Assembly: GCF_001426265.1 (NCBI RefSeq)
Contig: NZ_LMDG01000006.1
Coordinates: forward strand, 62,001 to 126,000
Direction: 5' to 3'
Source: Rhizobium sp. Root1220
Lineage (GTDB): Bacteria; Pseudomonadota; Alphaproteobacteria; Rhizobiales; Rhizobiaceae
Length of the DNA stretch: 64,000 nt
Part shown: one piece after another, positions 16,451 through 28,376 of the stretch
How the letters are laid out: each line of letters opens with the position of its first letter
How positions within the stretch are numbered: the stretch's first letter is position 1
Program-made: the position numbers and the translations under genes
The notes under the pieces: generated by a model
What the model was told of the DNA's origin: nothing
Database searches by the model: none
Seen by the model: only the letters and a program-made list of their open reading frames with translations

Positions 16451-18202
16451 ATGTCTTTCCTTTCACGCATCATGGTGTTGAAGAGCCAGGCGCATTTTTC
16501 CGCCGGCGTTTACAATCGCTTTGGCGGGCCTTCCGCGAAGGCGCCGATCGAGGGGTCGCGAAAGAAGAGGGCGGGGCAGGCCAGGAGCCGCGTCGGTCTG
16601 TTGATCGTCGGTTTTATCGGCGTCTATTGCGTCATCGGTGGTCGCCTTGTCGAGTACGCTGTCAAGGATCCCGAGGTCGTTTCCAGCATTCTCCCGCCTG
16701 ATCGCCTCATGGCGTCGCGGCCGGATATTCTGGATCGAAATGGCGAAGTGCTTGCCACCGACATCCGTACCGTGTCGCTGTTTGCCGAACCCCACAAGGT
16801 CGTCGATCCAGACGACGCCGTGGAAAAGCTCTCGACGGTACTTCCCGACCTCGACATGAAGGGCACCTACAAGAAGCTTGCGAACCGCACCTCGCATTTC
16901 GCCTGGCTTCGCCGCCAGCTGACGCCGAAGCAGCAAAGCCAGATCCTGGCACTTGGAATTCCCGGTATAGGCTTCCGACCTGAGAAACGCCGTTTCTACC
17001 CCGGTGGCGCGACCGCCGCTCACATTCTCGGCTACGTCAACATCGACAACCGTGGCGTCGCCGGCATGGAAAAATACATCGACGATCAAGGGCTTGCGGA
17101 CCTTGCTTCGGTCGGCATGACAAGCGATCAACCACTGGAGCCCGTGCGGCTGTCGATCGATGTCCGCGTGCAGAACATCGTGCGCGACGTGGTCGTCAAC
17201 GCTGTCAAGAACTACGAGGCGAAAGGCGCCGGGGCCGTGATTCTCGATATCCATACCGGCGAAGTGCTGGCCATGGCGTCGGCTCCCGATTTCGATCCGA
17301 ACAATCCCATGGAAGGCGCAAAGGAAGGCTGGCTGAACCGCATGTCGAACGGCACGTTCGAGATGGGCTCCACCTTCAAGACGTTCTCGCTGGCGATGGC
17401 GCTCGATACCGGCAAGGTCAAGCTGACCGACAGTTTCGACGCGACTCAGCCGATCCGTATCGGCGGTTTCACCATCCACGACTTTCACGGCCAGCGTCGC
17501 TGGCTGACGCTGCCTGAAGTATTCCAGTATTCCTCCAACGTCGGCACCGCCCGCATCATCGATATCGTCGGCATGGAGGCGCAGAAGGATTACCTGACAA
17601 AGCTCGGACTGCTGAGCAAGATGCAGACGGAGCTGCCGGAAGTGAAAATGCCGAGCCAGCCCAAAGTCTGGAAGAAAATCAACTCGATCACGATCTCTTT
17701 CGGCCACGGCGTCTCGACCACGCCGTTGCAGACTGCCGTCGCGGGCGCTGCGCTTATCAATGGTGGCAAGCTGATAGAGCCGACTTTTCTGCCACGGACG
17801 CGGGAACAGGCCGATGATGTCGCCGAGGTCGTGGTCAAGAAATCGACAAGCGACGACGTACGTTACCTCTTCAAGCTCAACGGCATCAAAGGATCGGGCC
17901 GCAACGCCGACGTGCCCGGCTTTCAAGTCGGCGGCAAGACCGGTACCGCGGACAAGGTGGTGAACGGCCGCTATGCCACCAACCTCAACTTCAACGCCTT
18001 TCTGGCGGCTTTTCCCATGGACGACCCGAAGTACATGGTGCTGACATTCTGCGACGAGCCGCACAATGGCGAAAAGGGACAAAACATCGCCGCCTACACA
18101 GCCGCGCCGATGGTCAAGAACATCATTGCGCGTGCTGCACCAATCCTCGGTGTGGAACCGAAGTTCGGTGACGACGGATCGGCCATGTTGGTGTCTTATT
18201 GA
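16451..18202 (+). CDS. ftsI: Septal peptidoglycan transpeptidase FtsI (PBP3)
   Basis: A 583-residue class B penicillin-binding protein. It has a cytoplasmic tail, one membrane helix near residues 35-55, a PBP dimerisation domain starting with SRPDILDRNGEVLATD, and a transpeptidase domain. The active-site motifs are STFK (GSTFKTFSLAMA, near residue 310), SSN (YSSNVGTARI) and KTG (VGGKTGTADK). It crosslinks septal peptidoglycan together with FtsW and is a target of beta-lactams. The length is typical for rhizobia. Fourth gene of the dcw operon, 2 nt after ftsL. Confidence 0.97.
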   Translation: MSFLSRIMVLKSQAHFSAGVYNRFGGPSAKAPIEGSRKKRAGQARSRVGLLIVGFIGVYCVIGGRLVEYAVKDPEVVSSILPPDRLMASRPDILDRNGEVLATDIRTVSLFAEPHKVVDPDDAVEKLSTVLPDLDMKGTYKKLANRTSHFAWLRRQLTPKQQSQILALGIPGIGFRPEKRRFYPGGATAAHILGYVNIDNRGVAGMEKYIDDQGLADLASVGMTSDQPLEPVRLSIDVRVQNIVRDVVVNAVKNYEAKGAGAVILDIHTGEVLAMASAPDFDPNNPMEGAKEGWLNRMSNGTFEMGSTFKTFSLAMALDTGKVKLTDSFDATQPIRIGGFTIHDFHGQRRWLTLPEVFQYSSNVGTARIIDIVGMEAQKDYLTKLGLLSKMQTELPEVKMPSQPKVWKKINSITISFGHGVSTTPLQTAVAGAALINGGKLIEPTFLPRTREQADDVAEVVVKKSTSDDVRYLFKLNGIKGSGRNADVPGFQVGGKTGTADKVVNGRYATNLNFNAFLAAFPMDDPKYMVLTFCDEPHNGEKGQNIAAYTAAPMVKNIIARAAPILGVEPKFGDDGSAMLVSY

Positions 18203-18269
18203 GTCTGAATGAATGTCGAGGCCGATTCGCCATGGGGGCGTGGCGGCTCGAAGAAGAAAAGTACATTCG

Positions 18270-19730
18270 ATGAGATTGCGAGACATCGCCGGGGACGCGT
18301 TTCCGGAACTCAAGGACCAACTGGACGGGGAGATAGGCGCGCTCGATATCGCAGGGCTTTCCTCCGACAGCAGGAAGATTTCGCCCGGCATGGCATTCGT
18401 CGCTGTCGCCGGTACGAAGGCTGACGGCGCGGGCTTCATAGCGGATGCGGCAGCGCGCGGTGCTGCGGTTGCAATCGCCGCTCATGCCGCCGATTCCGCT
18501 GTTCCCGTCCTTGTCGTTGAAGAACCGCGCCGCTTCCTCTCGATTGCCGCTTCCCATTTCTATGGAAATCAGCCGGAAACAATGGTCGCTGTCACGGGTA
18601 CAGCCGGCAAGACGTCCGTGGCTTCCTTCACGCGGCAGATCTGGGCTCATGCCGGGTATCCGGCAGCGATGATCGGCACCACCGGTGTCGTCTCGCCGAC
18701 CCGAAACGAATACGGCTCCCTGACAACGCCCGATCCCGTTTCGCTGCATGCTCTTCTGGCTGAGTTGGCAGACGAGGGTGTCACGCACGCGTCGATGGAG
18801 GCCTCCAGCCATGGTCTCGACCAATGCCGCCTCGACGGCGTTGCGCTTGCTGCCGCAGCCTTCACCAATCTCGGCCGCGACCACATGGACTACCATCCGA
18901 CGATAGAGAGTTACATGGCCGCGAAGATGCGGCTGTTCGATACGCTGCTGCCGAAGGGGTCGCCTGCGGTGATCTTCGCCGACGATGCATGGTCGGAGCA
19001 GGCAGTGAAGGCAGCCAGAGACGCTGGCCACGAGGTCCGCACTGTCGGCCGCAAGGGTGACTATCTGACGTTGAAGCGCGTCGAGCACTTCCGGCACAAG
19101 CAGGTTGCTGAGATCCATGCCAACGGCGAGATTTTCGAGGTCGACATTCCGCTTGCCGGTGATTTTCAGGTAGCCAACGCATTGGTCGCTGCCGGGCTCG
19201 CTATGTCGACCGGCGTTCCGGCCAAGGTTGCCATGGCAGCCCTGGAGAAACTGCAGGGTGCTTCGGGTCGCCTCGAGCTGGTCGGTCACACAAAGGACGG
19301 CGCGCTGGCTTACGTCGACTACGCACACAAGCCGGATGCGCTTGCCAATGTGCTGGAGTCGGTGCGTCCATTCACGACCGGACGCGTGATCGTCGTTTTC
19401 GGTTGCGGCGGTGACCGCGACCGGGGCAAGCGTCCAATTATGGGGGAAATCGCTTGCCGGCTCGCCGACGTCGTGATCGTCACCGATGACAATCCGCGCT
19501 CGGAAGAGCCCGCGTCGATCCGCGCCGAGATTCTAGTGGTTGCGGGTTGCGCGTCGGAGATCGGTGATCGCGCCAAGGCGATCCGCGAGGCGGTCGGCAT
19601 GCTGACATCGGGCGACACTCTGATCGTCGCTGGCAAGGGACACGAGGAAGGGCAGACGGTTGGGAGCCTTACCCTACCGTTTTCTGACCACGCCGAATTG
19701 CGCAAGGCTTTGGAGGAGCTGAAACCGTGA
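18270..19730 (+). CDS. murE: UDP-MurNAc-L-Ala-D-Glu:meso-DAP ligase MurE
   Basis: A 486-residue Mur ligase. The N-terminal UDP-MurNAc domain contains [15 protein letters not shown], the ATP loop is [12 protein letters not shown] near residue 110, and the C-terminal domain has [13 protein letters not shown] is the specificity motif for meso-diaminopimelate. It adds DAP to the muropeptide stem in the cytoplasm. I prefer ATG 18270 (MRLRDIAG, preceded by AAGAAGAAAAG) to the in-frame ATG 18213, because homologues begin near here. The stop overlaps the GTG start of murF. Confidence 0.96.
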   Translation: MRLRDIAGDAFPELKDQLDGEIGALDIAGLSSDSRKISPGMAFVAVAGTKADGAGFIADAAARGAAVAIAAHAADSAVPVLVVEEPRRFLSIAASHFYGNQPETMVAVTGTAGKTSVASFTRQIWAHAGYPAAMIGTTGVVSPTRNEYGSLTTPDPVSLHALLAELADEGVTHASMEASSHGLDQCRLDGVALAAAAFTNLGRDHMDYHPTIESYMAAKMRLFDTLLPKGSPAVIFADDAWSEQAVKAARDAGHEVRTVGRKGDYLTLKRVEHFRHKQVAEIHANGEIFEVDIPLAGDFQVANALVAAGLAMSTGVPAKVAMAALEKLQGASGRLELVGHTKDGALAYVDYAHKPDALANVLESVRPFTTGRVIVVFGCGGDRDRGKRPIMGEIACRLADVVIVTDDNPRSEEPASIRAEILVVAGCASEIGDRAKAIREAVGMLTSGDTLIVAGKGHEEGQTVGSLTLPFSDHAELRKALEELKP

Positions 19731-21160
19731 ACTGGCTTTGGACGACGGAAGACATGATTGCCGCCATGGCAGGCCGACCTTTCGGCACGCTGCCGGAGGG
19801 TATCACGGGTATTTCCATCGACAGCCGTTCCATCGGTCCGGGCGAAGCCTTCTTCGCGATCAAGGGAGATCGCGTGGACGGTCATGATTACGCGTCGATG
19901 GCGATGGCCAACGGCGCGGCTCTCCTCATCGTCAACGAGTCGCGTCTTCCGGCCATGGGACGCCTGACCGTGCCAATGATCGTCGTCGATGACGTGCTTG
20001 CCGCACTGGGGCGTCTCGGGCTAGCCGCCCGGGCCCGCTCTCGCGCCCAGATCATCGCCGTCACCGGGTCAGTCGGAAAGACCACCACCAAGGAGATGCT
20101 GCGGCGGGTTTTGTCGCCATCGGGCAAGGTCCACGCTTCCGTCGCCTCCTTCAACAATCACTGGGGCGTGCCGCTGACGCTCGCCCGCATGCCGCTCGAC
20201 ACCTATTTCGGGGTCTTCGAAGTGGGCATGAACCATCCGGACGAAATTCGCCCGCTGGTGAAGATGATTTCACCGCATGTGGCAGTCATAACCACGATCG
20301 CGCCGGCGCACCTCGGCAACTTCAAGAGCATCAAGGAAATTGCAACTGCAAAAGCAGAGATCTTCGAAGGCGTGATGCCCGGCGGCCATGTCGTGCTCAA
20401 CCGCGACAACGACCAATTCAACTTTCTCGATCGGACCGCGCAGTCATTCGGTATCGAGCATATCCACTCGTTCGGCCAGCATGCCAAGGCGGAATATCGA
20501 CTAGCCGAATTCAACGGCTCGGATCAAAGCTCGACACTCTGGATTACCATCGATGGCGAGACCAACGAAGTGGCGCTCGGCGCGCCTGGCCGTCACATCG
20601 CCGAAAATGCGCTCGCCGCGCTGGGCGTCGTCAAGATTGTCGGGGCGGACATACAGCAGGCGATTGCGGCTCTTGCGATGCTTCAACCGGAAAAGGGCAG
20701 GGGGCGCCGCCACAAGTTGGCGATCGACAATGGCTCCTTCACCGTTATCGACGAGAGCTACAACGCCAATCCCGCATCCATGCGCGCGGCGATCTCGGTT
20801 CTTGCAAGCGCCGTGCCGGCTGGGTCCGGCCGCCGCATCGCGGTCCTTGGCGATATGTTGGAAATGGGCGATTACGCGCAGAGAGTCCATTCGGATCTCG
20901 TCGGGCCACTGCTCGACGCCGGGATAGAACATGTCTGGCTTGCGGGCCCCGAGATGATTGCGCTCAGGGAATCGCTTCCGGAAAGCGTGCAGGTCGAGCA
21001 CCGCGAGAAGACCGAAGAACTTATCGAATACGTATTGGACGCTGTCGCGGCTGGCGACGTGCTGATGGTAAAATCGTCACTGGGCATCGGTTTCGGCAAG
21101 ATTGTCGCCGCGCTCCTTGACAAGTTCCCGCCATTTGCCGACACGCAACGCGAATTTTGA
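19727..21160 (+). CDS. murF: UDP-MurNAc-tripeptide:D-Ala-D-Ala ligase MurF
   Basis: A 477-residue Mur ligase with the P-loop [13 protein letters not shown] near residue 110, the central-domain signature [21 protein letters not shown], and the C-terminal [13 protein letters not shown]. It adds D-alanyl-D-alanine, giving the pentapeptide. It starts with GTG and overlaps the last bases of murE by 4 nt, so the two are translationally coupled. The substrate dipeptide comes from Ddl, whose gene lies beyond the interruption at 28.4-31.3 kb. Confidence 0.97.
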   Translation: MNWLWTTEDMIAAMAGRPFGTLPEGITGISIDSRSIGPGEAFFAIKGDRVDGHDYASMAMANGAALLIVNESRLPAMGRLTVPMIVVDDVLAALGRLGLAARARSRAQIIAVTGSVGKTTTKEMLRRVLSPSGKVHASVASFNNHWGVPLTLARMPLDTYFGVFEVGMNHPDEIRPLVKMISPHVAVITTIAPAHLGNFKSIKEIATAKAEIFEGVMPGGHVVLNRDNDQFNFLDRTAQSFGIEHIHSFGQHAKAEYRLAEFNGSDQSSTLWITIDGETNEVALGAPGRHIAENALAALGVVKIVGADIQQAIAALAMLQPEKGRGRRHKLAIDNGSFTVIDESYNANPASMRAAISVLASAVPAGSGRRIAVLGDMLEMGDYAQRVHSDLVGPLLDAGIEHVWLAGPEMIALRESLPESVQVEHREKTEELIEYVLDAVAAGDVLMVKSSLGIGFGKIVAALLDKFPPFADTQREF

Positions 21161-21182
21161 GCGGGTAAACAAGGGGCCCTGA

Positions 21183-22283
21183 ATGCTGATTTGGCTAGTC
21201 GAACTGTCGGAACACCTGAAGTTTCTGAATCTGTTCAGGTATATTACCTTCCGTACGGGCGCCTCCCTGTTCACTTCCGCGCTGATCGTTTTCCTCTTCG
21301 GCCCGATGATCATCAATTCCCTGCGCATCCGTCAGGGCAAGGGACAGCCGATCCGCGCCGACGGCCCGCAAACACATTTCAAGAAGGCTGGCACGCCAAC
21401 CATGGGCGGCCTGATGATCCTTGCCGGCATCGTCGGTTCGTCGCTGCTATGGGCTGATCTCTCCAACGTCTACGTCGTCGCGACATTGCTCGTGACGCTC
21501 GGCTTCGGCGCGATCGGCTTCTATGATGACTATCTGAAGGTCAGCAAGCAGAGCCACAAGGGTTTCTCGGGCAAGGCTCGCCTCGGCATCGAGTTCGTGA
21601 TCGCCGGTATCGCGGTCTACTTCATGATGCGGACCGCCCTTGCCTCGGGCACCGCAGGCTCCACCTTCGGTTCGTCGGTCGCCTTCCCCTTCTTCAAGGA
21701 CTTCATGATCAACCTCGGCATCATGTTCGTCCTCTTCGGCGGTTTCGTTATTGTCAGCGCCGGCAACGCCGTGAACCTGACGGACGGCCTCGATGGCCTC
21801 GCGATCGTCCCGGTCATGATCGCCGCTGCGTCTTTCGGCGTGATCGCATATCTTGCTGGTAACGTCGTTTTCGCAAACTATCTGCAAATCAACTTCGTAC
21901 CGGGTACCGGCGAGCTTTCGGTCGTACTTGGCGCCGTCATCGGCGCGGGCCTTGGCTTTCTCTGGTTCAATGCCCCGCCAGCCGCTATCTTCATGGGTGA
22001 CACTGGTTCGCTGGCGCTCGGGGGGACGATCGGCACGGTCGCCGTGGCCACCAAGCACGAGATTGTCATGGCGATCATTGGTGGCCTGTTCGTCATAGAA
22101 ACGCTGTCGGTCATCATCCAGGTCGGTTTCTTCAAGATGACGGGACGTCGCGTGTTCCTGATGGCGCCGATCCATCACCATTTCGAAAAGAAGGGATGGA
22201 CCGAAAGCCAGGTCGTGATCCGCTTCTGGATTATCGCGGTGGGTCTAGCTCTCCTTGGCCTCTCCACCCTGAAGCTGCGGTGA
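21183..22283 (+). CDS. mraY: Phospho-MurNAc-pentapeptide transferase MraY
   Basis: A 366-residue polytopic protein with about ten membrane helices. Catalytic and diagnostic motifs are [16 protein letters not shown] (the DD pair near residue 117), [13 protein letters not shown] near residue 196 and the [12 protein letters not shown] loop near residue 325. It transfers phospho-MurNAc-pentapeptide to undecaprenyl phosphate to make lipid I at the inner membrane. The 22-nt gap from murF is one of the larger ones in the operon. Confidence 0.98.
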   Translation: MLIWLVELSEHLKFLNLFRYITFRTGASLFTSALIVFLFGPMIINSLRIRQGKGQPIRADGPQTHFKKAGTPTMGGLMILAGIVGSSLLWADLSNVYVVATLLVTLGFGAIGFYDDYLKVSKQSHKGFSGKARLGIEFVIAGIAVYFMMRTALASGTAGSTFGSSVAFPFFKDFMINLGIMFVLFGGFVIVSAGNAVNLTDGLDGLAIVPVMIAAASFGVIAYLAGNVVFANYLQINFVPGTGELSVVLGAVIGAGLGFLWFNAPPAAIFMGDTGSLALGGTIGTVAVATKHEIVMAIIGGLFVIETLSVIIQVGFFKMTGRRVFLMAPIHHHFEKKGWTESQVVIRFWIIAVGLALLGLSTLKLR

Positions 22284-22290
22284 GACGGTC

Positions 22291-23703
22291 ATGATTCCGG
22301 TCACGACGCTTGCAGGAAAAAAGGTCGCGCTGTTCGGGCTTGGCGGCTCCGGCGTTGCAACGGCGCGGGCGTTGATTCTCGGCGGCGCCGATGTGACGGC
22401 GTGGGACGACAATTCCGATAGCGTCTCCAAAGCAGCGACCGAGGGCATCCACACAGCGGACCTGCGGACCATCGACTGGGATGTGCAATCACTATTCGTG
22501 CTGTCGCCAGGCGTGCCGCTGACGCATCCGAAGCCGCACTGGACCGTCGACCTGGCACGGACGGCCGGTGTCGACATCGTCGGCGACGTCGAACTGTTCG
22601 TGCGCGAACGGCGCGCCCATGCGCCCGATAGTCCGTTCATCGCAATCACCGGCACCAATGGCAAGTCGACCACGACGGCGCTGATTGCGCATATCCTCAG
22701 GTCGAGCGGGCGAGACACCCAGCTCGGCGGCAATATCGGAACCGCCGTGCTGACGCTCGATCCTCCGAAGGCTGGCCGGTTTTACGTGGTCGAGTGCTCG
22801 TCCTACCAGATCGATTTGGCGCCGACGCTCAATCCGACCGCAGGTATTCTGCTCAACCTCACACCGGATCATCTCGATCGCCACGGTACGATGCAGCACT
22901 ATGCCGATATCAAGGAGCGACTGGTCGCCGGCAGCGATATCGCGATTGTCGGCGTCGACGACAGCCATTGCGCAACGATTGCCGATCGCATCGAGCGGGC
23001 CGGCGGCAAGGTGATGCGCATTTCCCGCCGCCATCCGCTGGCGGACGGGATCTACGCGGAAGGCACGAAGCTCATTCAGGCCTCTGCAGCGGCCGCGCTG
23101 CCGATTGCGGACCTTGACGGGATCCAGACTCTGCGCGGCGGGCACAATGCGCAGAATGCGGCTGCCGCGGTTGCCGCCTGCCTGGCCGTTGGCCTGTCGC
23201 CAGAAGAAATCCGTACCGGGCTTGCCTCATTTCCAGGCCTCAAGCATCGCATGCAGCCGGTGGCGCGTCGTGGCAGTGCTGTCTTCGTCAACGATTCCAA
23301 GGCGACCAATGCCGACGCTGCGGCGCCGGCGCTTTCCAGCTACGACCGTATCTACTGGATCGCCGGTGGTTTGCCGAAGGCGGGCGGCATTACCACCCTT
23401 GCACCACTCTTCCCGCATATCGCCAGGGCCTATCTGATCGGCGAGGCCGCGCCGGAGTTTGCGGCGACGCTGGGCGATTCGGTGCCCTACGAAATTTCCG
23501 GGACATTGGAGCAAGCCGTCGCGCACGCGGCCGCGGATGCTGAAAAAGATGAAAGCGGCCCCTTGGCGGTGATGTTATCCCCGGCTTGCGCAAGCTTCGA
23601 TCAATATAAGAACTTTGAAGTCAGGGGCGATGCATTTGTCAGCCATGTGGCAGCGCTCGATGGAATCACCATGCTGATCGCTTCGGCAACAGGAGATAAA
23701 TGA
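22291..23703 (+). CDS. murD: UDP-MurNAc-L-alanine:D-glutamate ligase MurD
   Basis: A 470-residue Mur ligase. An N-terminal Rossmann-like domain ([15 protein letters not shown]) is followed by the ATP loop [12 protein letters not shown] near residue 120, [20 protein letters not shown], and the C-terminal [15 protein letters not shown] near residue 330. It adds D-glutamate to UDP-MurNAc-L-alanine in the cytoplasm. It starts 7 nt after mraY and its stop is 1 nt before the ftsW start. Confidence 0.97.
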   Translation: MIPVTTLAGKKVALFGLGGSGVATARALILGGADVTAWDDNSDSVSKAATEGIHTADLRTIDWDVQSLFVLSPGVPLTHPKPHWTVDLARTAGVDIVGDVELFVRERRAHAPDSPFIAITGTNGKSTTTALIAHILRSSGRDTQLGGNIGTAVLTLDPPKAGRFYVVECSSYQIDLAPTLNPTAGILLNLTPDHLDRHGTMQHYADIKERLVAGSDIAIVGVDDSHCATIADRIERAGGKVMRISRRHPLADGIYAEGTKLIQASAAAALPIADLDGIQTLRGGHNAQNAAAAVAACLAVGLSPEEIRTGLASFPGLKHRMQPVARRGSAVFVNDSKATNADAAAPALSSYDRIYWIAGGLPKAGGITTLAPLFPHIARAYLIGEAAPEFAATLGDSVPYEISGTLEQAVAHAAADAEKDESGPLAVMLSPACASFDQYKNFEVRGDAFVSHVAALDGITMLIASATGDK

Positions 23704-23704
23704 C

Positions 23705-24859
23705 ATGGTAAGTCGCGCGGAACGTGGGCCTTTGGCCGATTGGTTCTGGACCATCGACCGCTTTTTCCTGGCGATGTTCATCTTGCTGATGGGCATCGGC
23801 TTCATGTTGTCTTTCGCGGCTTCGCCAGCGGTTGCGGAGCGCATCGGGCTTGAGCCGTTCCACTTCGTCAAGCGCCATGCGGCGTTCATGATCCCGTCCA
23901 TTTCCGTGATGATCGGACTGTCCTTCCTGACGCCGCGCCAGGTGCGCCGAACGGCGATCATCCTTCTCATCGTCGCTTTGGCGATGATGCTGCTGGCACT
24001 GTTTTTCGGTATCGAGGTCAAGGGATCGCGTCGGTGGGTCACGCTTGCCGGCATCTCTATCCAGCCGTCGGAGTTCATGAAGCCTGCGTTTGTGGTGGTT
24101 TGTGCCTGGCTCTTTGCGGAGCATGCGCGGCAGCCTGAAATTCCGGGCAATCTTTTCGCCATCATTCTCTTCGGCATCGTGGCGGCGCTTCTCGTGGCGC
24201 AGCCCGACCTTGGACAGACGATCCTGACGACGGCGGTCTGGGGCGGGATGTTCTTCATGGCCGGCATGCCTTGGCTCTGGATCATTGTGCTTGGCGCCCT
24301 CGGCGCTGGTGGTCTCGTCAGTGCCTACTACGTGTTCCCGCACGTCGCACTGCGTATCGACAAGTTCATGACCGGCGAGGGGGATACCTTCCAGATCGAT
24401 ACCGCGCGCGAAGCCATCATCCGTGGCGACTGGTTTGGCCAGGGGCCGGGCGAGGGTATCGTCAAGCGCATCATTCCAGACGCGCATACCGATTTCATCT
24501 TCTCCGTTGCCGCCGAGGAGTTCGGCATTATCTTCTGCATCGCGCTCGTGGCGCTGTTTTCCGTTCTGGTGCTGCGTGGTCTTTCGCACGCCTACAAGGA
24601 GCGCAACGACTTCAACCGGTTTGCCGTTGCTGGCCTCGTGCTGCAGATCGGCATACAGTCGATCATCAACGTGGGCGTCAATCTCGAACTGCTGCCGGCA
24701 AAGGGCATGACATTGCCGCTGATTTCGTACGGCGGTTCGTCCATGGTCGCGATCTGCGTCACAGCCGGGTTCATTCTCGCGCTGACGCGTCACAGGCCGG
24801 AAAAGCGTGCGCAGGACCGGAGTCTCTTCCGGGTCGCGCATGGCATGCCGGCGGAGTAA
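23705..24859 (+). CDS. ftsW: Septal peptidoglycan glycosyltransferase FtsW
   Basis: A 384-residue SEDS-family membrane protein with about ten helices. Conserved segments include KGSRRWVTLAGISIQPSE near residue 102, AQPDLGQTIL, and the C-terminal MTLPLISYGGSSM. FtsW polymerises lipid II at the septum with its partner FtsI, encoded earlier in the same operon. Six nucleotides separate it from murG. The length is that expected for alphaproteobacteria. Confidence 0.97.
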   Translation: MVSRAERGPLADWFWTIDRFFLAMFILLMGIGFMLSFAASPAVAERIGLEPFHFVKRHAAFMIPSISVMIGLSFLTPRQVRRTAIILLIVALAMMLLALFFGIEVKGSRRWVTLAGISIQPSEFMKPAFVVVCAWLFAEHARQPEIPGNLFAIILFGIVAALLVAQPDLGQTILTTAVWGGMFFMAGMPWLWIIVLGALGAGGLVSAYYVFPHVALRIDKFMTGEGDTFQIDTAREAIIRGDWFGQGPGEGIVKRIIPDAHTDFIFSVAAEEFGIIFCIALVALFSVLVLRGLSHAYKERNDFNRFAVAGLVLQIGIQSIINVGVNLELLPAKGMTLPLISYGGSSMVAICVTAGFILALTRHRPEKRAQDRSLFRVAHGMPAE

Positions 24860-24865
24860 GAGTTC

Positions 24866-25990
24866 ATGAGCAAAGGCATCGTCCTGCTTGCCGCCGGCGG
24901 AACCGGAGGCCATGTGTTCCCGGCGGAGGCTTTGGCCTACAAGCTTAAGGAGCGCGGCTATTCCGTCCACCTGGTCACGGATAGCCGTGCGGAACGCTAT
25001 GCGGGAAAATTCCCGGCTGACGAAATTCATGTCGTGCCTTCAGCGACGATCGCCTCGAAGAACCCGGTCGCGGTGGGCCGTTCGCTATGGACGCTCTGGA
25101 GCGGCATGCGGGCCGCCAAGACGCTCATCGCGCGGCTGAAGCCAGTCGTTGTCGTCGGTTTCGGCGGCTATCCGACGGTGCCGCCGTTGCTTGCGGCCAC
25201 GCGTCTCGGCGTGCCTGCCATGATCCATGAGCAGAATGCGGTAATGGGCCGTGCCAACAAGGCGTTGGCGAGCCGAGTTCAGGCAATTGCCGGTGGATTT
25301 CTGCCTGAGGGGACCGGGCTGTTCCCCGACAAGACGGTGACAACGGGCAATCCGGTGAGGCCGGCGATCATCGCTGCTGCGAAGGTTCCGTATTCTCCAT
25401 CGAATGCGGGCGAGCCTTTCAATCTTGTCGTATTCGGCGGTAGCCAGGGCGCGCAGTATTTCTCCAAGGCAATGCCGACGGCCATCAGCTTGCTGGACGA
25501 AGAGCTTCGCGACCGCCTGCGCATCACCCAGCAGGTTAGACACGAGGACATGGAGACGATGAGCTCCTGTGTCGCTCAATTGAAGATGTCGGCGGAAACC
25601 GCCCCGTTCTTCAACGACATGGCCGAACGGCTTGCGGCAGCGCATCTCGTCATATGCCGCTCGGGCGCGTCGACTGTTTCCGAGATTTCCGTGATCGGGC
25701 GCCCAGCCGTGCTTGTGCCCTATCCGCATGCGTTGGACCACGACCAGGCGGCGAACGCCGCAGCGCTCGCGGCAACCGGTGGAGCCAAGGTCATTGCACA
25801 GGCCGAGCTTTCGCCGGAGAAGATCGCTGCGATCCTGACCCAGGTGATGAACGACCCGGAAAAGCTTGCGCGAATGGCCGCCGCCGCTAAGCAGGCGGGT
25901 AAACCGGATGCGGCGAACTTGCTTGCCGACATGGTAGAGGCTATTGCGGCACGACGTACAATTGCAGACTTCAAGGGGAAACGCGTATGA
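24866..25990 (+). CDS. murG: Lipid II synthase MurG (GlcNAc transferase)
   Basis: A 374-residue GT28-family glycosyltransferase. The first G-loop is [16 protein letters not shown] near residue 10, the second is [12 protein letters not shown] near residue 190, and [12 protein letters not shown] near residue 265 forms the UDP-GlcNAc site. It adds GlcNAc to lipid I on the cytoplasmic face of the inner membrane. Its TGA overlaps the murC ATG (ATGA), indicating coupled translation. Confidence 0.98.
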   Translation: MSKGIVLLAAGGTGGHVFPAEALAYKLKERGYSVHLVTDSRAERYAGKFPADEIHVVPSATIASKNPVAVGRSLWTLWSGMRAAKTLIARLKPVVVVGFGGYPTVPPLLAATRLGVPAMIHEQNAVMGRANKALASRVQAIAGGFLPEGTGLFPDKTVTTGNPVRPAIIAAAKVPYSPSNAGEPFNLVVFGGSQGAQYFSKAMPTAISLLDEELRDRLRITQQVRHEDMETMSSCVAQLKMSAETAPFFNDMAERLAAAHLVICRSGASTVSEISVIGRPAVLVPYPHALDHDQAANAAALAATGGAKVIAQAELSPEKIAAILTQVMNDPEKLARMAAAAKQAGKPDAANLLADMVEAIAARRTIADFKGKRV

Positions 25991-27402
25991 AAATGCCGAA
26001 GGCCATCGGCCTCGTCCATTTCATCGGCATCGGTGGCATCGGCATGAGCGGCATCGCCGAGGTGCTGCACAATCTCGGCCACAAGGTGCAGGGCTCCGAC
26101 CAGGCAGACAGCGCCAACGTCCAACGCTTGCGCGACAAGGGCATCGAGGTATTCGTCGGCCACAGGGCCGAGAACCTCGGCGAGGCCGAGGTCGTCGTTG
26201 TCTCGACTGCGATCAAGGGCAACAATCCCGAGCTGGCCGCCGCCCGGGAGAAGCTGCTGCCGGTCGTGCGCCGGGCAGAGATGCTGGCCGAACTGATGCG
26301 CTTCCGCAATGCGATCGCGATCGGCGGCACGCACGGCAAGACAACCACGACGTCGCTGGTGGCCACGCTTCTCGAAGCCGGCGGCCTCGATCCCACGGTT
26401 ATCAATGGTGGCATCATCAACGCATACGGCACAAATGCCCGCATGGGCGAGGGCGAGTGGATGGTGGTTGAAGCCGACGAGTCGGACGGTACTTTCCTCA
26501 AGCTTCCCGCCGATGTCGCCGTTGTCACCAATATCGATCCCGAGCATCTCGACCACTACGGCAACTTCGATGCCGTTCGCGCGGCATTCCGCCAGTTCGT
26601 CGAGAATGTGCCGTTCTATGGCTTTGGCGTCATGTGCCTTGACCATCCCGAGGTGCAGGCGCTGGTCGGTCGCATCGAGGACCGCAAGGTCATCACCTAT
26701 GGCGAGAACCCGCAGGCAGATGTCCGCTTCATGAATGTCCGCATCGACGGTGCACGCTCGATCTTCGATGTCGAGATTCGCCGCCGTCGCACGGGCCAAG
26801 TCATCAAGCTCGACAACCTCGTCATGCCGATGCCCGGCCGTCACAATATTTCCAACGCGACGGCTGCCATCGCCGTCGCCAACCGTCTCGGCATGTCGAG
26901 CGAAGACATCGCCAGGGGGCTTGCTTCCTTCGGTGGCGTCAAGCGCCGCTTCACGCTGACCGGTGAATGGAACGGCGTGCAGATCTTCGATGACTACGGC
27001 CACCATCCGGTCGAGATCCGGGCCGTGCTGAGGGCTGCGCGCGAAGCCTGCAAGGGGCGCGTCATCGCCGTCCACCAGCCGCATCGCTATACGCGACTGG
27101 CCACGCTTTTCGATGAGTTTGCAGCGTGCTTCAACGATGCGGACAGCATTTTTCTGGCGCCGGTGTATGCGGCGGGCGAGGATGTGATCGAAGGCGTGGA
27201 CTCGGAAGCGCTTGTTTCCCGTATCAAATCGGGTGGCCACCGCGATGCGCGCTTCCTGCTTTCCCCCGAGCTTTTGCCTGAAATGGTCGCGGAGATTGCA
27301 AAGCCGGGCGATTTTGTGGTTCTGTTGGGCGCTGGGAGTATCACATACTGGGCAGCCGCGCTGCCCAAGCAACTGGAAAGCCTTTCGGGAATATCTGCAT
27401 GA
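25987..27402 (+). CDS. murC: UDP-MurNAc:L-alanine ligase MurC
   Basis: A 471-residue Mur ligase. [15 protein letters not shown] begins near residue 12, the ATP loop [11 protein letters not shown] is near residue 117, [10 protein letters not shown] follows, and the C-terminal domain has [12 protein letters not shown] and VHQPHRYTR. It catalyses the first amino-acid addition to UDP-MurNAc. The start overlaps murG by 4 nt and the stop overlaps murB by 4 nt. Confidence 0.98.
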   Translation: MKMPKAIGLVHFIGIGGIGMSGIAEVLHNLGHKVQGSDQADSANVQRLRDKGIEVFVGHRAENLGEAEVVVVSTAIKGNNPELAAAREKLLPVVRRAEMLAELMRFRNAIAIGGTHGKTTTTSLVATLLEAGGLDPTVINGGIINAYGTNARMGEGEWMVVEADESDGTFLKLPADVAVVTNIDPEHLDHYGNFDAVRAAFRQFVENVPFYGFGVMCLDHPEVQALVGRIEDRKVITYGENPQADVRFMNVRIDGARSIFDVEIRRRRTGQVIKLDNLVMPMPGRHNISNATAAIAVANRLGMSSEDIARGLASFGGVKRRFTLTGEWNGVQIFDDYGHHPVEIRAVLRAAREACKGRVIAVHQPHRYTRLATLFDEFAACFNDADSIFLAPVYAAGEDVIEGVDSEALVSRIKSGGHRDARFLLSPELLPEMVAEIAKPGDFVVLLGAGSITYWAAALPKQLESLSGISA

Positions 27403-28373
27403 AACAGGTGAATGGGGAAAAGCTTCTTGCGTCGCTTGGCGACGGTGTAAAGGATATCCGTGGGAGGATCACGCCGGACGCGCCTATGGATCGCGTCACG
27501 TGGTTCCATGCCGGTGGCCTTGCGGAGCTGATGTTCCAGCCGCACGATGAAGATGACCTGATCAGTTTTCTGAAGCTGCTTCCGCAAGAGGTTCCGCTGA
27601 CCGTTGTTGGTGTCGGCTCGAACATCCTTGTCCGCGATGGCGGCATTCCCGGCGTTGTCCTGCGTCTTTCGGCGAAGGGTTTCGGCTCGGTAGAGCTTGC
27701 GGGCGCGAATCGCATTCGTGCGGGTGCGATCTGCCCGGACAAGTACGTGGCCGCGATGGCGATGGACAACGGCATTGGTGGGTTCCATTTCTACTACGGC
27801 ATACCGGGCAGCATCGGTGGTGCGGCGCGCATGAATGCCGGTGCAAACGGTGCCGAGACGCGTGAACGCGTCATCGAGGTCAATGCTGTCGACCGCAAGG
27901 GCAACAGGCATGTGCTTTCGAATGCCGACATGGGCTACGACTATCGTCTTTCGTCCGCTCCCGCCGATCTGATCTTCACGTCGGTTCTGTTCGAGGGATA
28001 TCCGGAGGATCGCGCAAAGATTAGGGCTGACATGGACGCCGTTCGCAACCACCGCGAAACGGTGCAGCCAATCCGCGAGAAGACCGGGGGATCGACCTTC
28101 AAGAATCCGCCCGGCCATTCCGCATGGACGCTTATCGACGAAGCAGGCTGCCGTGGCTTGGTGATCGGTGGTGCGCAGATGAGTTCGCTGCACTGCAACT
28201 TCATGATCAACAACGGGCAGGCAACCGGTTACGACCTCGAATATCTCGGCGAGCAGGTGCGCCGCGAAGTTTTCGAGAGGTCCGGCATCAAGCTCGAATG
28301 GGAAATCAAGCGCCTCGGCGTCTTCATGCCCGGCCGGGAAGTTCGGCCATTCCAGGGTGTAACGACCGATTAG
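27399..28373 (+). CDS. murB: UDP-N-acetylenolpyruvoylglucosamine reductase MurB
   Basis: A 324-residue FAD enzyme that makes UDP-MurNAc with NADPH. The FAD site is seen in [14 protein letters not shown] near residue 70 and [18 protein letters not shown] near residue 134; the catalytic region with [14 protein letters not shown] is near residue 230 and [12 protein letters not shown] follows. The type is the shorter rhizobial/Gram-positive-like class. It is the last gene of the first dcw block: its stop lies 3 nt from the stop of an opposite-strand metallophosphoesterase, leaving no room for a separate terminator. Confidence 0.96.
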   Translation: MKQVNGEKLLASLGDGVKDIRGRITPDAPMDRVTWFHAGGLAELMFQPHDEDDLISFLKLLPQEVPLTVVGVGSNILVRDGGIPGVVLRLSAKGFGSVELAGANRIRAGAICPDKYVAAMAMDNGIGGFHFYYGIPGSIGGAARMNAGANGAETRERVIEVNAVDRKGNRHVLSNADMGYDYRLSSAPADLIFTSVLFEGYPEDRAKIRADMDAVRNHRETVQPIREKTGGSTFKNPPGHSAWTLIDEAGCRGLVIGGAQMSSLHCNFMINNGQATGYDLEYLGEQVRREVFERSGIKLEWEIKRLGVFMPGREVRPFQGVTTD

Positions 28374-28376
28374 ACT

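Noticed and set aside
16463..18439. A 658-codon open frame antisense to ftsI and murE
   Set aside because: It mirrors the codon pattern of real high-GC genes on the other strand, has low-complexity composition and no recognisable motif. FtsI is certain here.
25720..27372. A 550-codon open frame antisense to murG and murC
   Set aside because: Same reason; murG and murC are unambiguous and the antisense product has no family features.
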